A stretch of 64,000 nt of DNA from Pseudonocardia thermophila. Its GTDB lineage: Bacteria > Actinomycetota > Actinomycetes > Mycobacteriales > Pseudonocardiaceae. Below the pieces are notes generated by a model, which was not told where the DNA came from, ran no database searches, and saw only the letters and a list, made by a program, of their open reading frames with translations. Positions 51,437 to 60,806 of the stretch are shown in pieces; the first letter of the stretch is position 1; every line of letters starts with the position of its first letter. Where the stretch lies: contig NZ_FRAP01000026.1 of NCBI RefSeq assembly GCF_900142365.1, positions 22,047-86,046 of the forward strand. The letters are read 5' to 3'. Both the position numbers and the translations under genes were made by a program.

Positions 51437-54400
51437 CTACTCCTCCCCCACCGGCGGTCCGGCCGGCCGGGACGCGGCCCGCCGGGCCCGCCGCGGCCGC
51501 GACGTGACGGTGGGTTCGGGCTGCTCCGGCACGACCGGAGCGGGGATCGACGACGGCGCCGGCTGCCCTGTGGGGTGGGCCGGCAGCGTGACGACCGCGA
51601 CCACGGGCGCTGGACCCTCGGTGACGGTCGGGGCGCCCGCCGTGCGGGTCACCCGCCGCCGCGGACGGCTGCCACCTCCTGTCGCCGGGGTGGTGGTCGG
51701 AGCGGTCGCCGCGACGGAGGGGGTGGTCGTGGCGACGGACGCGGTGGCCGGGGGCGGCGGGGCGATCGTCGCCGCGGGGACCGGTCCTGCGGCCGGTGCC
51801 GGCGCCTCGCTCACCGGCGCGACCACCGGGGCAGGAGGCGGGGTGGTAGGCGCAGCGGCGACCGCCGTCGCCGGTGGCGGCGGCGCGACGGTCACGGCCG
51901 GTGTCACCGGGGCGGGCTCGGCCGGCTCCGCCGTGTCCTCAGCGGCCTCCTCCTCGGCAGCGTCCTCCTCGGCAGCGTCCTCCTCGGCAGCGTCCTCCTC
52001 AGCAGCACCCTCCGCCGCGGCGGGCACGGCAGCCGGATCGGGCTCCTGCGCCGCGGCCGGCGGCTCCGGCGTTGCCGGGGTGGGCTCGGCCGGGGGCTCG
52101 GGCACCGGGCCCGCACCGACCTCCGGCGCTGCCCTGTCCGGCTCAGTCTTGTCCGGCGCAGTCTTGTCCGGCGCAGTCTTGTCCGGCTCGGTCTTCGCGG
52201 CCGGCTCGGCCTTCTCCGGCTCAGCGTTCGCCGGCGCAGCCTTCTCCGGCTCGGCCTTCGCGGCCGACGCGGGCAGCTTGGCGGGCACGAGCGCCTCGGG
52301 CAGCCCGCGGGGCCGCACTGGCGCCGACGGGCTGCTGGCACCGTTCGCGCCGTTGCCGCCCTCGTCACCGCGCCGTCCCCGGTTGCGGTTGCGGCGTCCG
52401 CCGCGGTCGCCGTCGCCGGACTGCCGGTCGAGGACCGGCTCGGTGGAGACGATGACGCCGCGGCCCCGGCAGTGCTCGCACGGCGTGGAGAAGTGCTCCA
52501 GCAGACCGCCGCCGACCCGCTTGCGGGTCATCTGCACCAGGCCCAGCGAGGTCACCTCGGCCACCTGGTGGCGAGTGCGGTCGCGGGCCAGGCACTCGGT
52601 GAGCCGCCGCAGGACGAGGTCCCGGTTGGCCTCGAGCACCATGTCGATGAAGTCGATGACGATGATGCCGCCGATGTCGCGCAGCCGCAGCTGGCGCACG
52701 ATCTCCTCGGCCGCCTCGAGGTTGTTGCGGGTGACGGTCTCCTCGAGGTTGCCGCCGGATCCGGTGAACTTGCCGGTGTTGACGTCGATGACCGTCATCG
52801 CCTCGGTGCGGTCGATGACGAGGGTTCCGCCGGAGGGCAGCCACACCTTGCGGTCGAGCGCCTTCATCAGCTGCTCGTCGATGCGGTAGGCAGCGAACAC
52901 GTCCTCCGGCCCGGTGTGCCGGTGCACCCGGTCCATCAGCTCGGGCGCCACGTGGGAGACGTAGCCGTAGACGGTGTCCCAGGCGTCGTCGCCCTGGACG
53001 ATCAGCGAGCTGAAGTCCTCGTTGAACTGGTCGCGGACGACCTTGACGATGAGGTCGGGCTCCTCGTAGAGCAGCGCAGGCGCCTTGGGCTTGTTCGGGC
53101 CGGTGGCCTCGGCCTTGGCCTTGACGACCTCCCACTGCGCCTGCAAGCGGCGCACGTCGCGCTCCAGCGCCTCGTGGCTCACGCCCTCCGACGCGGTGCG
53201 GATGATCACCCCGGCGTCCGGCGGGACGATCTCCTTGAGCATCTCCTTGAGCCGCTTGCGCTCGACGTCGGGCAGCTTGCGGCTGATCCCGGCCGCCCCG
53301 CCCGAGGGCACGTAGACCAGGAAGCGGCCGGCCAGGCTGATCTGAGTGGTCAACCGGGCGCCCTTGTGGCCCACCGGGTCCTTCGTGACCTGCACCAGCA
53401 CGCTGTCGCCGGTCTGCAGGGCCTGCTCGATCCGCCGCGCCTTACCGTTCAGGCCCGCGGCGTCCCAGTCGACCTCGCCCGCGTAGAGCACGGCGTTGCG
53501 GCCCCGGCCGATGTCGACGAACGCGGCCTCCATCGAAGGCAGCACGTTCTGCACCCGGCCCAGGTACACGTTGCCGACCAGCGACTTCTGGCCGTCGCGG
53601 CCGTTGCCGGCGACGAAGTGCTCGACGAGCACACCGTCTTCGAGCACCGCGATCTGGACCCGGTCGCCGTGCTCGCGCACCACCATCGTGCGCTCCACCG
53701 ACTCCCGCCGGGCCAGGAACTCGGCCTCGGACAGGATCGGGCTGCGCCGGCGGCCCGCGTCGCGGCCGTCGCGGCGGCGCTGGCGCTTGGCCTCCAGCCG
53801 GGTGGAGCCGCGCACGGACTGCACGCCGTCGTCCTCGCGCTCGTCGCGGACCTCCCGCGCCGGGCGGACCTTGACGACGGTGCCGTCCTCCTCGGTGACC
53901 TCGGTCACCTCGTCGACCGAGCCGCGGCGGCGGCGACGACGGCGACGGCGACGGGTGGTGCTGCCCTCCGGCTGCTCCCCGGTCTCGTCGTCGTTCTCCT
54001 CGCCGTCCCCTTCAGCGCTGTCCTCGTCGGACGCGCTCTCGTCGGTGGCTTCGGACGTCTCTCCGACCACGGTCTCGTCGGCCTCGTCGGCGTCGGGCGC
54101 AGCAGCGGCTGCCCCGACTCCTGCCCCGGCCTCTGCGCCGACTTCTGCACCGACCTCGGCGGTGGTGTCGACGCGCTCGTCCTCGCCGGACTCGCCGTTC
54201 GCTTCGTCGAGCCCCCGGCCCCGGCCACGACCCCGGCGCCCGCGGCGGCGGCGCCGGCGGGTGCCCCCCTCGATCGACTCCTCGTCCGATCCGGCCTGCT
54301 CGGCGGCCTCTCCCTCGGCGTCGGCATCGACGTCGGCATCGACGTCGGTCTCTGCAGCGGTGTCCGGCAGCTCCTCGACCGGCTCGCTCCGGCGGCGCAC

Positions 54401-54937
54401 TCGGCGCCGCCTGGCCGGCTCCTCGGCGACGTCCTCCGCGTCGCCGTCCACCTCCGCGGTGGCCACCCGGACCCGCTTCGCGGTCGGATCCGGCGGCTGG
54501 AACAGCGGCGTCGGCGGGGCGAACACCGGGGTCATCGGTGCGGGCCGGGCCGGTGCCGCGACGGGCTCCGCGGCCGGCGCGGCCTCGGAACTCTCCTCGG
54601 CGGCGCTCTCTCGGGGGTCCTCCGCAGCGCTCTCGGCGGGGCTCTCCGCAGCGCTCGCGGCAGGGCTCTCGGTCTCCGCTGCCGGCTCGGCGTCCTCGGC
54701 GGCGGGCAGCAGCGCACCGATCACCTGTTCGGCGGTCTTGCGGTCGATGCCCGACTGCGGGCTCTTCGCCTCGATGCCCAGATCGGCGAGGGCGGTGAGG
54801 ACCTCGCGGCTCGTGCGACCGATCAGCTTGGCGAGCGCGTGTACCCGCATCTTGTCCGGCAGCGCGTCCAGATCGACAGCGGCGGGTACGGTGACCGGCC
54901 CGCCGGTGCTTCCGGCGGGCGCATCGCTCTTCGACAT
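51437..54937 (-). CDS. rne: Ribonuclease E/G with IF2-like N-terminal domain and long low-complexity arms
   Basis: The 1166-residue endoribonuclease processes rRNA and mRNA. Residues about 28-75 match the IF2 N-terminal domain (MRVHALAKLIGRTSREVLTALADLGI). A disordered acidic/basic arm runs to about 400. The catalytic core (about 410-830) has an S1-like start, the metal-binding Asp pair in GTLVIDRTEAMTVIDVNTGKF and IIVIDFIDM, and the zinc-link CEHC. The C-terminal arm is Pro/Ala/Glu-rich with tandem repeats (DKTAP and AEEDA units), as expected for protein-binding scaffolds. GGAGGAG precedes ATG 54937. Confidence 0.94.
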   Translation of the reverse strand: MSKSDAPAGSTGGPVTVPAAVDLDALPDKMRVHALAKLIGRTSREVLTALADLGIEAKSPQSGIDRKTAEQVIGALLPAAEDAEPAAETESPAASAAESPAESAAEDPRESAAEESSEAAPAAEPVAAPARPAPMTPVFAPPTPLFQPPDPTAKRVRVATAEVDGDAEDVAEEPARRRRVRRRSEPVEELPDTAAETDVDADVDADAEGEAAEQAGSDEESIEGGTRRRRRRGRRGRGRGRGLDEANGESGEDERVDTTAEVGAEVGAEAGAGVGAAAAAPDADEADETVVGETSEATDESASDEDSAEGDGEENDDETGEQPEGSTTRRRRRRRRRRGSVDEVTEVTEEDGTVVKVRPAREVRDEREDDGVQSVRGSTRLEAKRQRRRDGRDAGRRRSPILSEAEFLARRESVERTMVVREHGDRVQIAVLEDGVLVEHFVAGNGRDGQKSLVGNVYLGRVQNVLPSMEAAFVDIGRGRNAVLYAGEVDWDAAGLNGKARRIEQALQTGDSVLVQVTKDPVGHKGARLTTQISLAGRFLVYVPSGGAAGISRKLPDVERKRLKEMLKEIVPPDAGVIIRTASEGVSHEALERDVRRLQAQWEVVKAKAEATGPNKPKAPALLYEEPDLIVKVVRDQFNEDFSSLIVQGDDAWDTVYGYVSHVAPELMDRVHRHTGPEDVFAAYRIDEQLMKALDRKVWLPSGGTLVIDRTEAMTVIDVNTGKFTGSGGNLEETVTRNNLEAAEEIVRQLRLRDIGGIIVIDFIDMVLEANRDLVLRRLTECLARDRTRHQVAEVTSLGLVQMTRKRVGGGLLEHFSTPCEHCRGRGVIVSTEPVLDRQSGDGDRGGRRNRNRGRRGDEGGNGANGASSPSAPVRPRGLPEALVPAKLPASAAKAEPEKAAPANAEPEKAEPAAKTEPDKTAPDKTAPDKTEPDRAAPEVGAGPVPEPPAEPTPATPEPPAAAQEPDPAAVPAAAEGAAEEDAAEEDAAEEDAAEEEAAEDTAEPAEPAPVTPAVTVAPPPPATAVAAAPTTPPPAPVVAPVSEAPAPAAGPVPAATIAPPPPATASVATTTPSVAATAPTTTPATGGGSRPRRRVTRTAGAPTVTEGPAPVVAVVTLPAHPTGQPAPSSIPAPVVPEQPEPTVTSRPRRARRAASRPAGPPVGEE
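51946..52005 (-). repeat. 15-bp tandem repeat in rne (AEEDA units)
   Basis: A 15-bp unit coding Ala-Glu-Glu-Asp-Ala is repeated about four times in tandem in the C-terminal arm, with small changes in the last copies. Confidence 0.65.
52146..52190 (-). repeat. 15-bp tandem repeat in rne (DKTAP units)
   Basis: Three 15-bp units code Asp-Lys-Thr-(Ala/Glu)-Pro in tandem. Both rne repeats are in-frame and could vary in number between strains. Confidence 0.65.
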
Positions 54938-55078
54938 TCAGCTCCTCCGCCCCCGGGCGCCTCGGTGAAGGCGGCCGCGCAGGGGCCCGTGCAGTTCTCG
55001 CTCGTTCGTCTCACTGCGCGCGGTGCGCACAGCGCAATCCTGGTCATGCCGTACGGCGCGCGGGACCGCGCCGCAGGA

Positions 55079-55852
55079 TCAGGCCCGGGTCGTGACCCGG
55101 TCGGAGCCCAGCGGATCGGCCAGTTCACCCCGGTCGTCGAGCAAGCCTTGCGCCAACCGGGTGGCCCTTGCGGGTACCGGAGGTCGCAGACCTGCGACAA
55201 CGTCGAGGGCGCCCAACACGTCGTCGGGTCGAACGACGGGCGAACCCTGCCGTACGACCGCCGTCAGTATCGCACAGTCCGGCGCCCCTGAGGGGGTGCC
55301 GGACACGACACCGGAGGAGACCTCCACGTGCACGAGCGCCGCCCGCACGTCGACGTGCTTGCGGCCCTTCGGCGTGACGCGTTCGACCAGCACCTCGTCG
55401 GCGGCGAGCAGCGCGCCCACCGCGGCCTTCAGCGCCTCGACGGGAACCTGGGGCAGCTCGATGCGCCAGCGGGCGGCGTCGATGCGGTCGGCGAGCGCCA
55501 CCCCGTCGGCGGGAGCGGCGGCCAGCACGTCCAGCCCCTCGGGCAGCGCCGCGTCGAGCGCGCGCCCCAGCTCGCCGGGCTCGACCTCACGGGTGAGCCC
55601 GATCTCCAGGTACTCGGCCTCGCTCGCCGTGCCGGTGGGCGCCGCCGGGCTCCAGGTCAGCCGCGGGTGCGGGCTGAACCCGTGCGAGTACGACACCGGG
55701 ATCGCAGCGCGCCGCAGTGCCCGCTCGACGCTGCGCGCGACGTCGCGGTGGGAGAGGAACCGCAGCCGTCCGCGCTTGGCGAACTGCACGCGGACCCGAG
55801 CGACGGTGGGCAGGGAGGGGTTCGCCGCCTCCCCGGCGCGGACACGGGGCAC
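55079..55852 (-). CDS. TIGR03936/DUF2344 radical-SAM-associated protein
   Basis: The 257-residue protein starts with VARVRVQFAKRGRLRFLSHRDVARSVERALRRAAIPVSYSHGFSPHPRLTWSPA, the DUF2344 signature. It commonly accompanies or is fused to TIGR03960 radical-SAM proteins; here a GNAT gene lies between. Function is unknown; RNA modification is the usual guess. A possible later start is VARVRVQFAKRG. Confidence 0.85.
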   Translation of the reverse strand: MPRVRAGEAANPSLPTVARVRVQFAKRGRLRFLSHRDVARSVERALRRAAIPVSYSHGFSPHPRLTWSPAAPTGTASEAEYLEIGLTREVEPGELGRALDAALPEGLDVLAAAPADGVALADRIDAARWRIELPQVPVEALKAAVGALLAADEVLVERVTPKGRKHVDVRAALVHVEVSSGVVSGTPSGAPDCAILTAVVRQGSPVVRPDDVLGALDVVAGLRPPVPARATRLAQGLLDDRGELADPLGSDRVTTRA

Positions 55853-55966
55853 GCAACCAGCCTACGAGCCGGCCGGCGCCGCAGTCGGGTCGGGCGGCAC
55901 TGCCCGAGGCGCAGCCGACCCCTCCGCACCTCCCTGCACCGACGAACGCTTCCGGTAGGTGCGCGA

Positions 55967-56464
55967 TCAAGCACGAACGTCGTACGTGAGCAGGTCGGCG
56001 CCGACCGGCACGAACCCGGCCCGCCGGTAGAACGCCGCGCTGCCCTCCGTGGGGGCGAGCAGCAGCCGCCGGTACCGCCGGGAGCGGGCGTGCTCGATGG
56101 CCGCCGACAGCAACGCGGACGGCACTCCGCGATCGGCGTAGGAGGCGAGCACGAACGCGTTGCCGATGTGCCCGATCCGGCCACCCCGCCCGCCGGGCCG
56201 CGGCATGTGCACGATCTCGACGACGTTGATCGAGCCCACCGCGGTGTACCCGCTGCGCGGCGAGCCGACCTCGGCGACCCAGAACGTGCGCCGCGGCAGC
56301 TCGATCCGCCACCACTGCGCGAACGCGGCCTCGAACCCCGGATCGTCGATGACGGTTCCGGTGCGCTCCTCCAGCCACGACCGGCGCAGCGCGGCGATCG
56401 CCGGCATGTCGCGCTCATCGGCGACCCGCACGGTGACCTCGTTCGGGTCGGCAGGGTCAGCCAC
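55967..56464 (-). CDS. GNAT-family N-acetyltransferase
   Basis: The 165-residue protein has the GNAT pattern: VRVADERDMPAIAALRRSWLEE, the acetyl-CoA-binding AFVLASYADRGVPSALLSAAIEHARS, where the usual Q/RxxGxG/A appears as YADRGVPSAL, and FYRRAGFVPVG. Its substrate is unknown. GTG 56464 overlaps the TIGR03960 stop by 8 nt, so it is coupled to that gene. Confidence 0.85.
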   Translation of the reverse strand: MADPADPNEVTVRVADERDMPAIAALRRSWLEERTGTVIDDPGFEAAFAQWWRIELPRRTFWVAEVGSPRSGYTAVGSINVVEIVHMPRPGGRGGRIGHIGNAFVLASYADRGVPSALLSAAIEHARSRRYRRLLLAPTEGSAAFYRRAGFVPVGADLLTYDVRA

Positions 56465-58400
56465 CCGCGCCGGGCCCCCTCACCACGGTGAGCGGCAGCA
56501 GGGTGGTGCCGCTCGGCCCCACCTGGATGTCGGCGCCGGTGGACGGGCACACCCCGCAGTCGAAGCACGGCGTCCAGCGGCAGTCGTCCTGCTCGCGGCC
56601 GGAGAGCGCGTCCTGCCAGTCCTCCCACAGCCAGTCGCGGTCCAGCCCGGAATCGAGGTGGTCCCAGGGCAGGATCTCCTCCCGCGGCCGCTCCCGTGTG
56701 GTGAACCAGTCCAGCGACACGCCCAGCGGCTCGAGCTCGGCGGCCGCGGCGTCCACCCAGCGGGCGTAGGAGAAGTGCTCGCTCCAGCCGTCGAAGCGGC
56801 CGCCCTCGCGCCACACCCGCTCGATCACCCGGCCCACCCGGCGGTCCCCGCGGGCGAGCAGGCCCTCGATCAGCGACGGCTCACCGTCGTGGTAGCGCAT
56901 GCCGACGTTGCGGCCCAGCTTGTTCGCGTTCACCGCGGCACGCAGCTTGCGCAGCCGCTCGTCGATGACGGTGGGGTGCGCCTGCGCCGCCCACTGGAAC
57001 GGAGTGTGCGGCTTGGGCACGAACCCGCCGATGGAGATCGTGCAGCGGACGTCGTTGTGCCCGGCCGCGGCCCGGCCCGCGCGGATGACGTTGTGGGCCA
57101 TGTCGGCGATCTGGACGACGTCCTCGTCGGTCTCGGTCGGCAGACCGCACATGAAGTACAGCTTCACCTGCCGCCAGCCCTGGCCGAACGCCTCGGAGAC
57201 GGTGCGGATGAGGTCCTCCTCCGACACCATCTTGTTGATCACTCGTCGGATCCGCTCGGAGCCGCCCTCCGGGGCGAACGTGAGCCCGGAGCGCCGCCCG
57301 TTGCGGCTGATCTCGTTGGCCAGGTCGATGTTGAACGCGTCCACGCGGGTGGACGGCAGCGACAGCGACGTGTTCGTGCCCTCGTAGGCGTCGGCGAGCC
57401 CCTTGGTGATCTCGGCGATCTCCGAGTGGTCCGCGCTCGACAGCGACAGCAGGCCGACCTCGTCGAACCCGGAGTTGCGCACCGCCGAATCGACGATCTT
57501 GCCGATGGTCTCCAGGCTGCGCTCCCGCACCGGGCGGGTGATCATCCCGGCCTGGCAGAACCGGCAGCCGCGGGTGCAGCCGCGGAAGATCTCCACGCTG
57601 GCCCGCTCGTGCACGGTCTCGGCGAGCGGCACCAGCGGCGCCTTCGGGTACGGCCAGTCGTCCAGGTCGACCGTCGTGCGCTTCATGACCCGAGCCGGCA
57701 CGCGCGGATCGGTCGGCTCCACCGAAGCGATCGCGCCGTCGGCGCCGTAGCTGACCTCGTAGAAGCCGGGAACGTAGCAGCCGTCGGTCTCGGCCAGCCG
57801 CAGCAGCAGCTCACGGCGCCCGCCGGGGCGGCCGTCGGCCTTCCAGGCCGCGACGACGTCGGTGATCTCGCCGACGACTTCCTCGCCGTCACCGAGCACT
57901 GCGACGTCGATGAAGTCGGCGATCGGTTCCGGGTTGAACGCCGCGTGCCCGCCGGCGATGACGACCGGGTGGTCGACGCCGCGGTCGGCGGAGTGCAGCG
58001 GGATGCCGGCCAGGTCGAGCGCGGTGAGCAGGTTGGTGTAACCGAGCTCGGTGGCGAAGCTGACACCGATGACGTCGAAGGCACCGAGGGGCCGGTGCGC
58101 GTCGACCGTGAAGGCCGGGACGCCGTTCTCGCGCATCAGCGCCTCGAGATCCGGCCAGACCGCGTAGCAGCGCTCCGCCAGCACGTCAGGGCGCTCGTTG
58201 AGGAGCTCGTAGAGGATCTGGATGCCCTGGTTGGGCAGGCCCACCTCGTAGGCGTCGGGGTACATCAGCGCCCAGCGCACCGCGGCCGTGTCCCAGTCCT
58301 TCACCTGCGCGTTGAGCTCACCACCGACGTACTGCACCGGTTTGGCGACACGGGGCAGCAGTGGTTCGAGCGCGGGGAAGACGGACGGAGGGGGCGTCAC
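56457..58400 (-). CDS. TIGR03960 B12-binding radical-SAM protein
   Basis: The 647-residue protein has an N-terminal cobalamin-like domain (PDAYEVGLPNQGIQILYELLNE) and a radical-SAM domain with CTRGCRFCQ, whose three Cys bind the [4Fe-4S] cluster. The later FAPEGGSERIRRVINK and YFMCGLPTETDEDV fit the family. A C-terminal Cys cluster (CRWTPCFDCGVC) closes it. Reactions of this family are unproven. GTG 58400 follows TACTCT by 8 nt. Confidence 0.9.
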   Translation of the reverse strand: MTPPPSVFPALEPLLPRVAKPVQYVGGELNAQVKDWDTAAVRWALMYPDAYEVGLPNQGIQILYELLNERPDVLAERCYAVWPDLEALMRENGVPAFTVDAHRPLGAFDVIGVSFATELGYTNLLTALDLAGIPLHSADRGVDHPVVIAGGHAAFNPEPIADFIDVAVLGDGEEVVGEITDVVAAWKADGRPGGRRELLLRLAETDGCYVPGFYEVSYGADGAIASVEPTDPRVPARVMKRTTVDLDDWPYPKAPLVPLAETVHERASVEIFRGCTRGCRFCQAGMITRPVRERSLETIGKIVDSAVRNSGFDEVGLLSLSSADHSEIAEITKGLADAYEGTNTSLSLPSTRVDAFNIDLANEISRNGRRSGLTFAPEGGSERIRRVINKMVSEEDLIRTVSEAFGQGWRQVKLYFMCGLPTETDEDVVQIADMAHNVIRAGRAAAGHNDVRCTISIGGFVPKPHTPFQWAAQAHPTVIDERLRKLRAAVNANKLGRNVGMRYHDGEPSLIEGLLARGDRRVGRVIERVWREGGRFDGWSEHFSYARWVDAAAAELEPLGVSLDWFTTRERPREEILPWDHLDSGLDRDWLWEDWQDALSGREQDDCRWTPCFDCGVCPSTGADIQVGPSGTTLLPLTVVRGPGAGG

Positions 58401-58408
58401 GCTGCACC

Positions 58409-58414
58409 AGAGTA
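58409..58414 (-). promoter_or_regulatory. Candidate -10 box of the radical-SAM operon
   Basis: Minus-strand TACTCT lies 8 nt before GTG 58400, so the radical-SAM/GNAT/DUF2344 transcript may be leaderless. Confidence 0.4.
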
Positions 58415-58640
58415 GCTGTGCTCGATCGGGCCCGGCTCCTCCGTCGCCGGATCACGGCTCGCCCGCCCTCGACTCGACGACCACCGCGGTCTGCCTCCCG
58501 ATGGTGCTGGGGCGGGCGCGGGCAGCCGTGCGAGTACGGACTCGGCCCTGCACATCCAGGGTGCGGAACCGGTTTGACCGCTTGCTCGAAAACGGCTTTC
58601 CTGCCATCACCCCTGTCCGGTCATCCTCGCTGGAGGCGCC

Positions 58641-60806
58641 ATGCCGGCCCGCCTCGACTCCGCCGTCCGCGCGACGGCCGCCGGGCTCGGGCTGTGCGGT
58701 GCGGCTGCGCTGGCGCTGCCGTGGTGGACCGCCGAGGCGCCGGTGCTGCTCGCACCGGGCGCGCCCGTGCTCGCCGTGGACGTGTGGCGGGGTGCGGCGG
58801 TCCTCGGCCTCGCCGCCACGGTGCTCGTGGCGGCGCTCGCGGTCGGCGCAGCCCTGGCCGTCCTGTTCGCCCCGGTTCTGCCGGCGCGCCTGGCCCTCGG
58901 CGCCGCCGGGGCGGGGCTGGTCGCAGCCGGTGCGGTCGTGCTGGCCGGCTGGGGGCCGACCTCGGCACCGGGCGCTTGGCTCACCGCCGCGGCCGGGGTC
59001 CTGGTGCTGGCCGGTGCCTCGGGGCGGCCGCTGCTGCCCGTCCTCCTCGCGGCCGCGGTGGCCGCGGCCCTCGTCGTCGCGGTGCCCGGCCCGCTCGCCG
59101 CGCCGGGACGCAGCGGCGCGTGGACCCGGCTGGCCGCCGTCTCCCCCGAACCGCCGCGGTCCGGGCCCGCCGCCCTCCCCGACGGCCCGGCGCGGCTCGG
59201 CACCGTCGCCGGCGGCACCGCCGTCGCGACCGGCACCGCGATCATCCGCATCGACGACTCCGGTCTCGCCCAGGTCGTCGCCCGCACCGACGTGACCGGG
59301 GAGATCCTCGGGATCGCCGGGGACCGGGTCGCGCAGCGCGTCGCAGCGGACCGGGTACGGATCACGAGCCTGCGCGCGGGCGACCCCGTCGACCTGGAGA
59401 TCCACGCCGTCACCGCCGCCGGCCCGGTCGGCCCCGACGGCGCGCTGTGGCTGCGCGCGGCCGGCGATCCACCCGCGACGGTCCGCCTGCTCGATCTGCG
59501 GCTCCACCACGGCCGGCAGCAGATCCCCGCCACCTACCTGCCGGTGCTGGTGATCGGGTTCCCGCCCGGCGCGGCCCCGCTCCGGCTGGAGGAGACCGTG
59601 CCGCTCGGCCAGACCGGGCTGCGGATCGTCGGCCGGCCCTCCGGCGCCCGGCTCGAACGCATCGAGCCCACTCCGACCGCGGCCCGCGTCGACCTGCTGG
59701 CCGGCGGCGCGGACCCGACCTGCGGCCTGACCCGCACCGCCCGGGACGCCCACCTCGAGGGCGCCACGGCCCCGCCCGTCCCGGCACCGGACGGAGGGAC
59801 CTGGCTGGCCACGGCGACCCGGCTGGTCCGCGTCGCACCGGACGGGACGCTGCAGGTGGCCGCCGATCCGCTGCCCGGCCCGGTCACCGCGCTGCACGTG
59901 ACCCCGGCCGGGGACGTCGACGTCCTCGTCGCCGGCCCGGCAGCGGGCCTGTGGCGGCTTCCCGCCGCCGCGGCGACCCTGCTCGATCCGCCACCGACAC
60001 CGACCTGCGTGCCGCACCCGCCGCGGGCCGGGCCGCCGGTCGCGTTCGTCCCCGTCGGCACCACCGGCGCCGAGCGGCACGGCACTCCCCTGTCGGTGAC
60101 CGGCGCATGGGTGAGCCGAGCACGGTCGGAGGTAGCGCTGGTCAGCGGTGGCACCCGGGTCGTGCTCGGCCGCCGCGACGACCCCGAACCGGGGCCGATC
60201 GTGCCCGACGGCAGCGGCGGCGTGTGGTGGCTGGAACGGGACGCTGCTGGGCAGGGCGCCCTCGTGCACGCCCGCCCGGGGAGCCCGCCGGAGCGGTTCC
60301 CGCCGGTCCCGGTGGGCGAGGACGCTCTCCTCGTCCCCGATCTGGGCGGCCGCGCTCCCCTGCTGGCGAGCGCGTCCGGGCTGGCCGGCGCGGTCCCGGA
60401 CGCCGTTGCGCCGGCGCTGACCGGCCCCGTCACCGCCGGCGTCGTCCGGGCCGACGGCCGGGGCTGGTTCCTCGCCGACGGTCGGCTGGTCACCACCGAC
60501 GGAACCACCGGAACCACCGTCGTCGACGCGGGCGACCGGCGCGCCGATCCCACCCCCGCGGCTGTGCAGCTGGCCCGCGGTGTGCCACCGAGCGAACTGG
60601 CGCTCCCCGGTGCCCACCTCGTGCTCGACGGCGCCGGGCGGCCCGTCGTCGTCTGCGCGGACGGCGTGGTGCTGCGCGCCGACCCGGCGACCGGCGCGGT
60701 CGTGGTGATCGCGCACGACGAACTGCTGGTCGCACCGACCACCGTCGAGGGCGGCGTCGTGCAGAACACCGACGGCACCCTCCAGCGGGTGGACCTGCCC
60801 GGCTAG
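58641..60806 (+). CDS. Membrane protein with beta-propeller-like exterior, unknown function
   Basis: The 721-residue protein has about five N-terminal membrane helices (to about residue 155) and then some 550 residues rich in short beta-strands and repeated Asp-Gly turns (DDSGLAQV, GPDGALWLRA, APDGGTWLA, DGSGGVWWLERD, GADGRGWFLAD-type loops). This suggests a seven- or eight-bladed propeller outside the cell. No known family is obvious. GGAGG precedes ATG 58641; 240 bases upstream separate it from the divergent radical-SAM gene. Its end overlaps the convergent epimerase gene by 4 nt. Confidence 0.65.
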   Translation: MPARLDSAVRATAAGLGLCGAAALALPWWTAEAPVLLAPGAPVLAVDVWRGAAVLGLAATVLVAALAVGAALAVLFAPVLPARLALGAAGAGLVAAGAVVLAGWGPTSAPGAWLTAAAGVLVLAGASGRPLLPVLLAAAVAAALVVAVPGPLAAPGRSGAWTRLAAVSPEPPRSGPAALPDGPARLGTVAGGTAVATGTAIIRIDDSGLAQVVARTDVTGEILGIAGDRVAQRVAADRVRITSLRAGDPVDLEIHAVTAAGPVGPDGALWLRAAGDPPATVRLLDLRLHHGRQQIPATYLPVLVIGFPPGAAPLRLEETVPLGQTGLRIVGRPSGARLERIEPTPTAARVDLLAGGADPTCGLTRTARDAHLEGATAPPVPAPDGGTWLATATRLVRVAPDGTLQVAADPLPGPVTALHVTPAGDVDVLVAGPAAGLWRLPAAAATLLDPPPTPTCVPHPPRAGPPVAFVPVGTTGAERHGTPLSVTGAWVSRARSEVALVSGGTRVVLGRRDDPEPGPIVPDGSGGVWWLERDAAGQGALVHARPGSPPERFPPVPVGEDALLVPDLGGRAPLLASASGLAGAVPDAVAPALTGPVTAGVVRADGRGWFLADGRLVTTDGTTGTTVVDAGDRRADPTPAAVQLARGVPPSELALPGAHLVLDGAGRPVVVCADGVVLRADPATGAVVVIAHDELLVAPTTVEGGVVQNTDGTLQRVDLPG

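Noticed and set aside
54938..55078. Possible small gene between rne and the DUF2344 gene
   Set aside because: Only short frames occur; the stretch is best read as the rne promoter and leader with GGAGGAG.
50693..55291. A 1532-codon open frame on the plus strand, opposite rne, rplU, rpmA
   Set aside because: It is a mirror of GC-rich codon use in the real minus-strand genes; its translation is low-complexity and it has no recognisable domain or ribosome-binding site.
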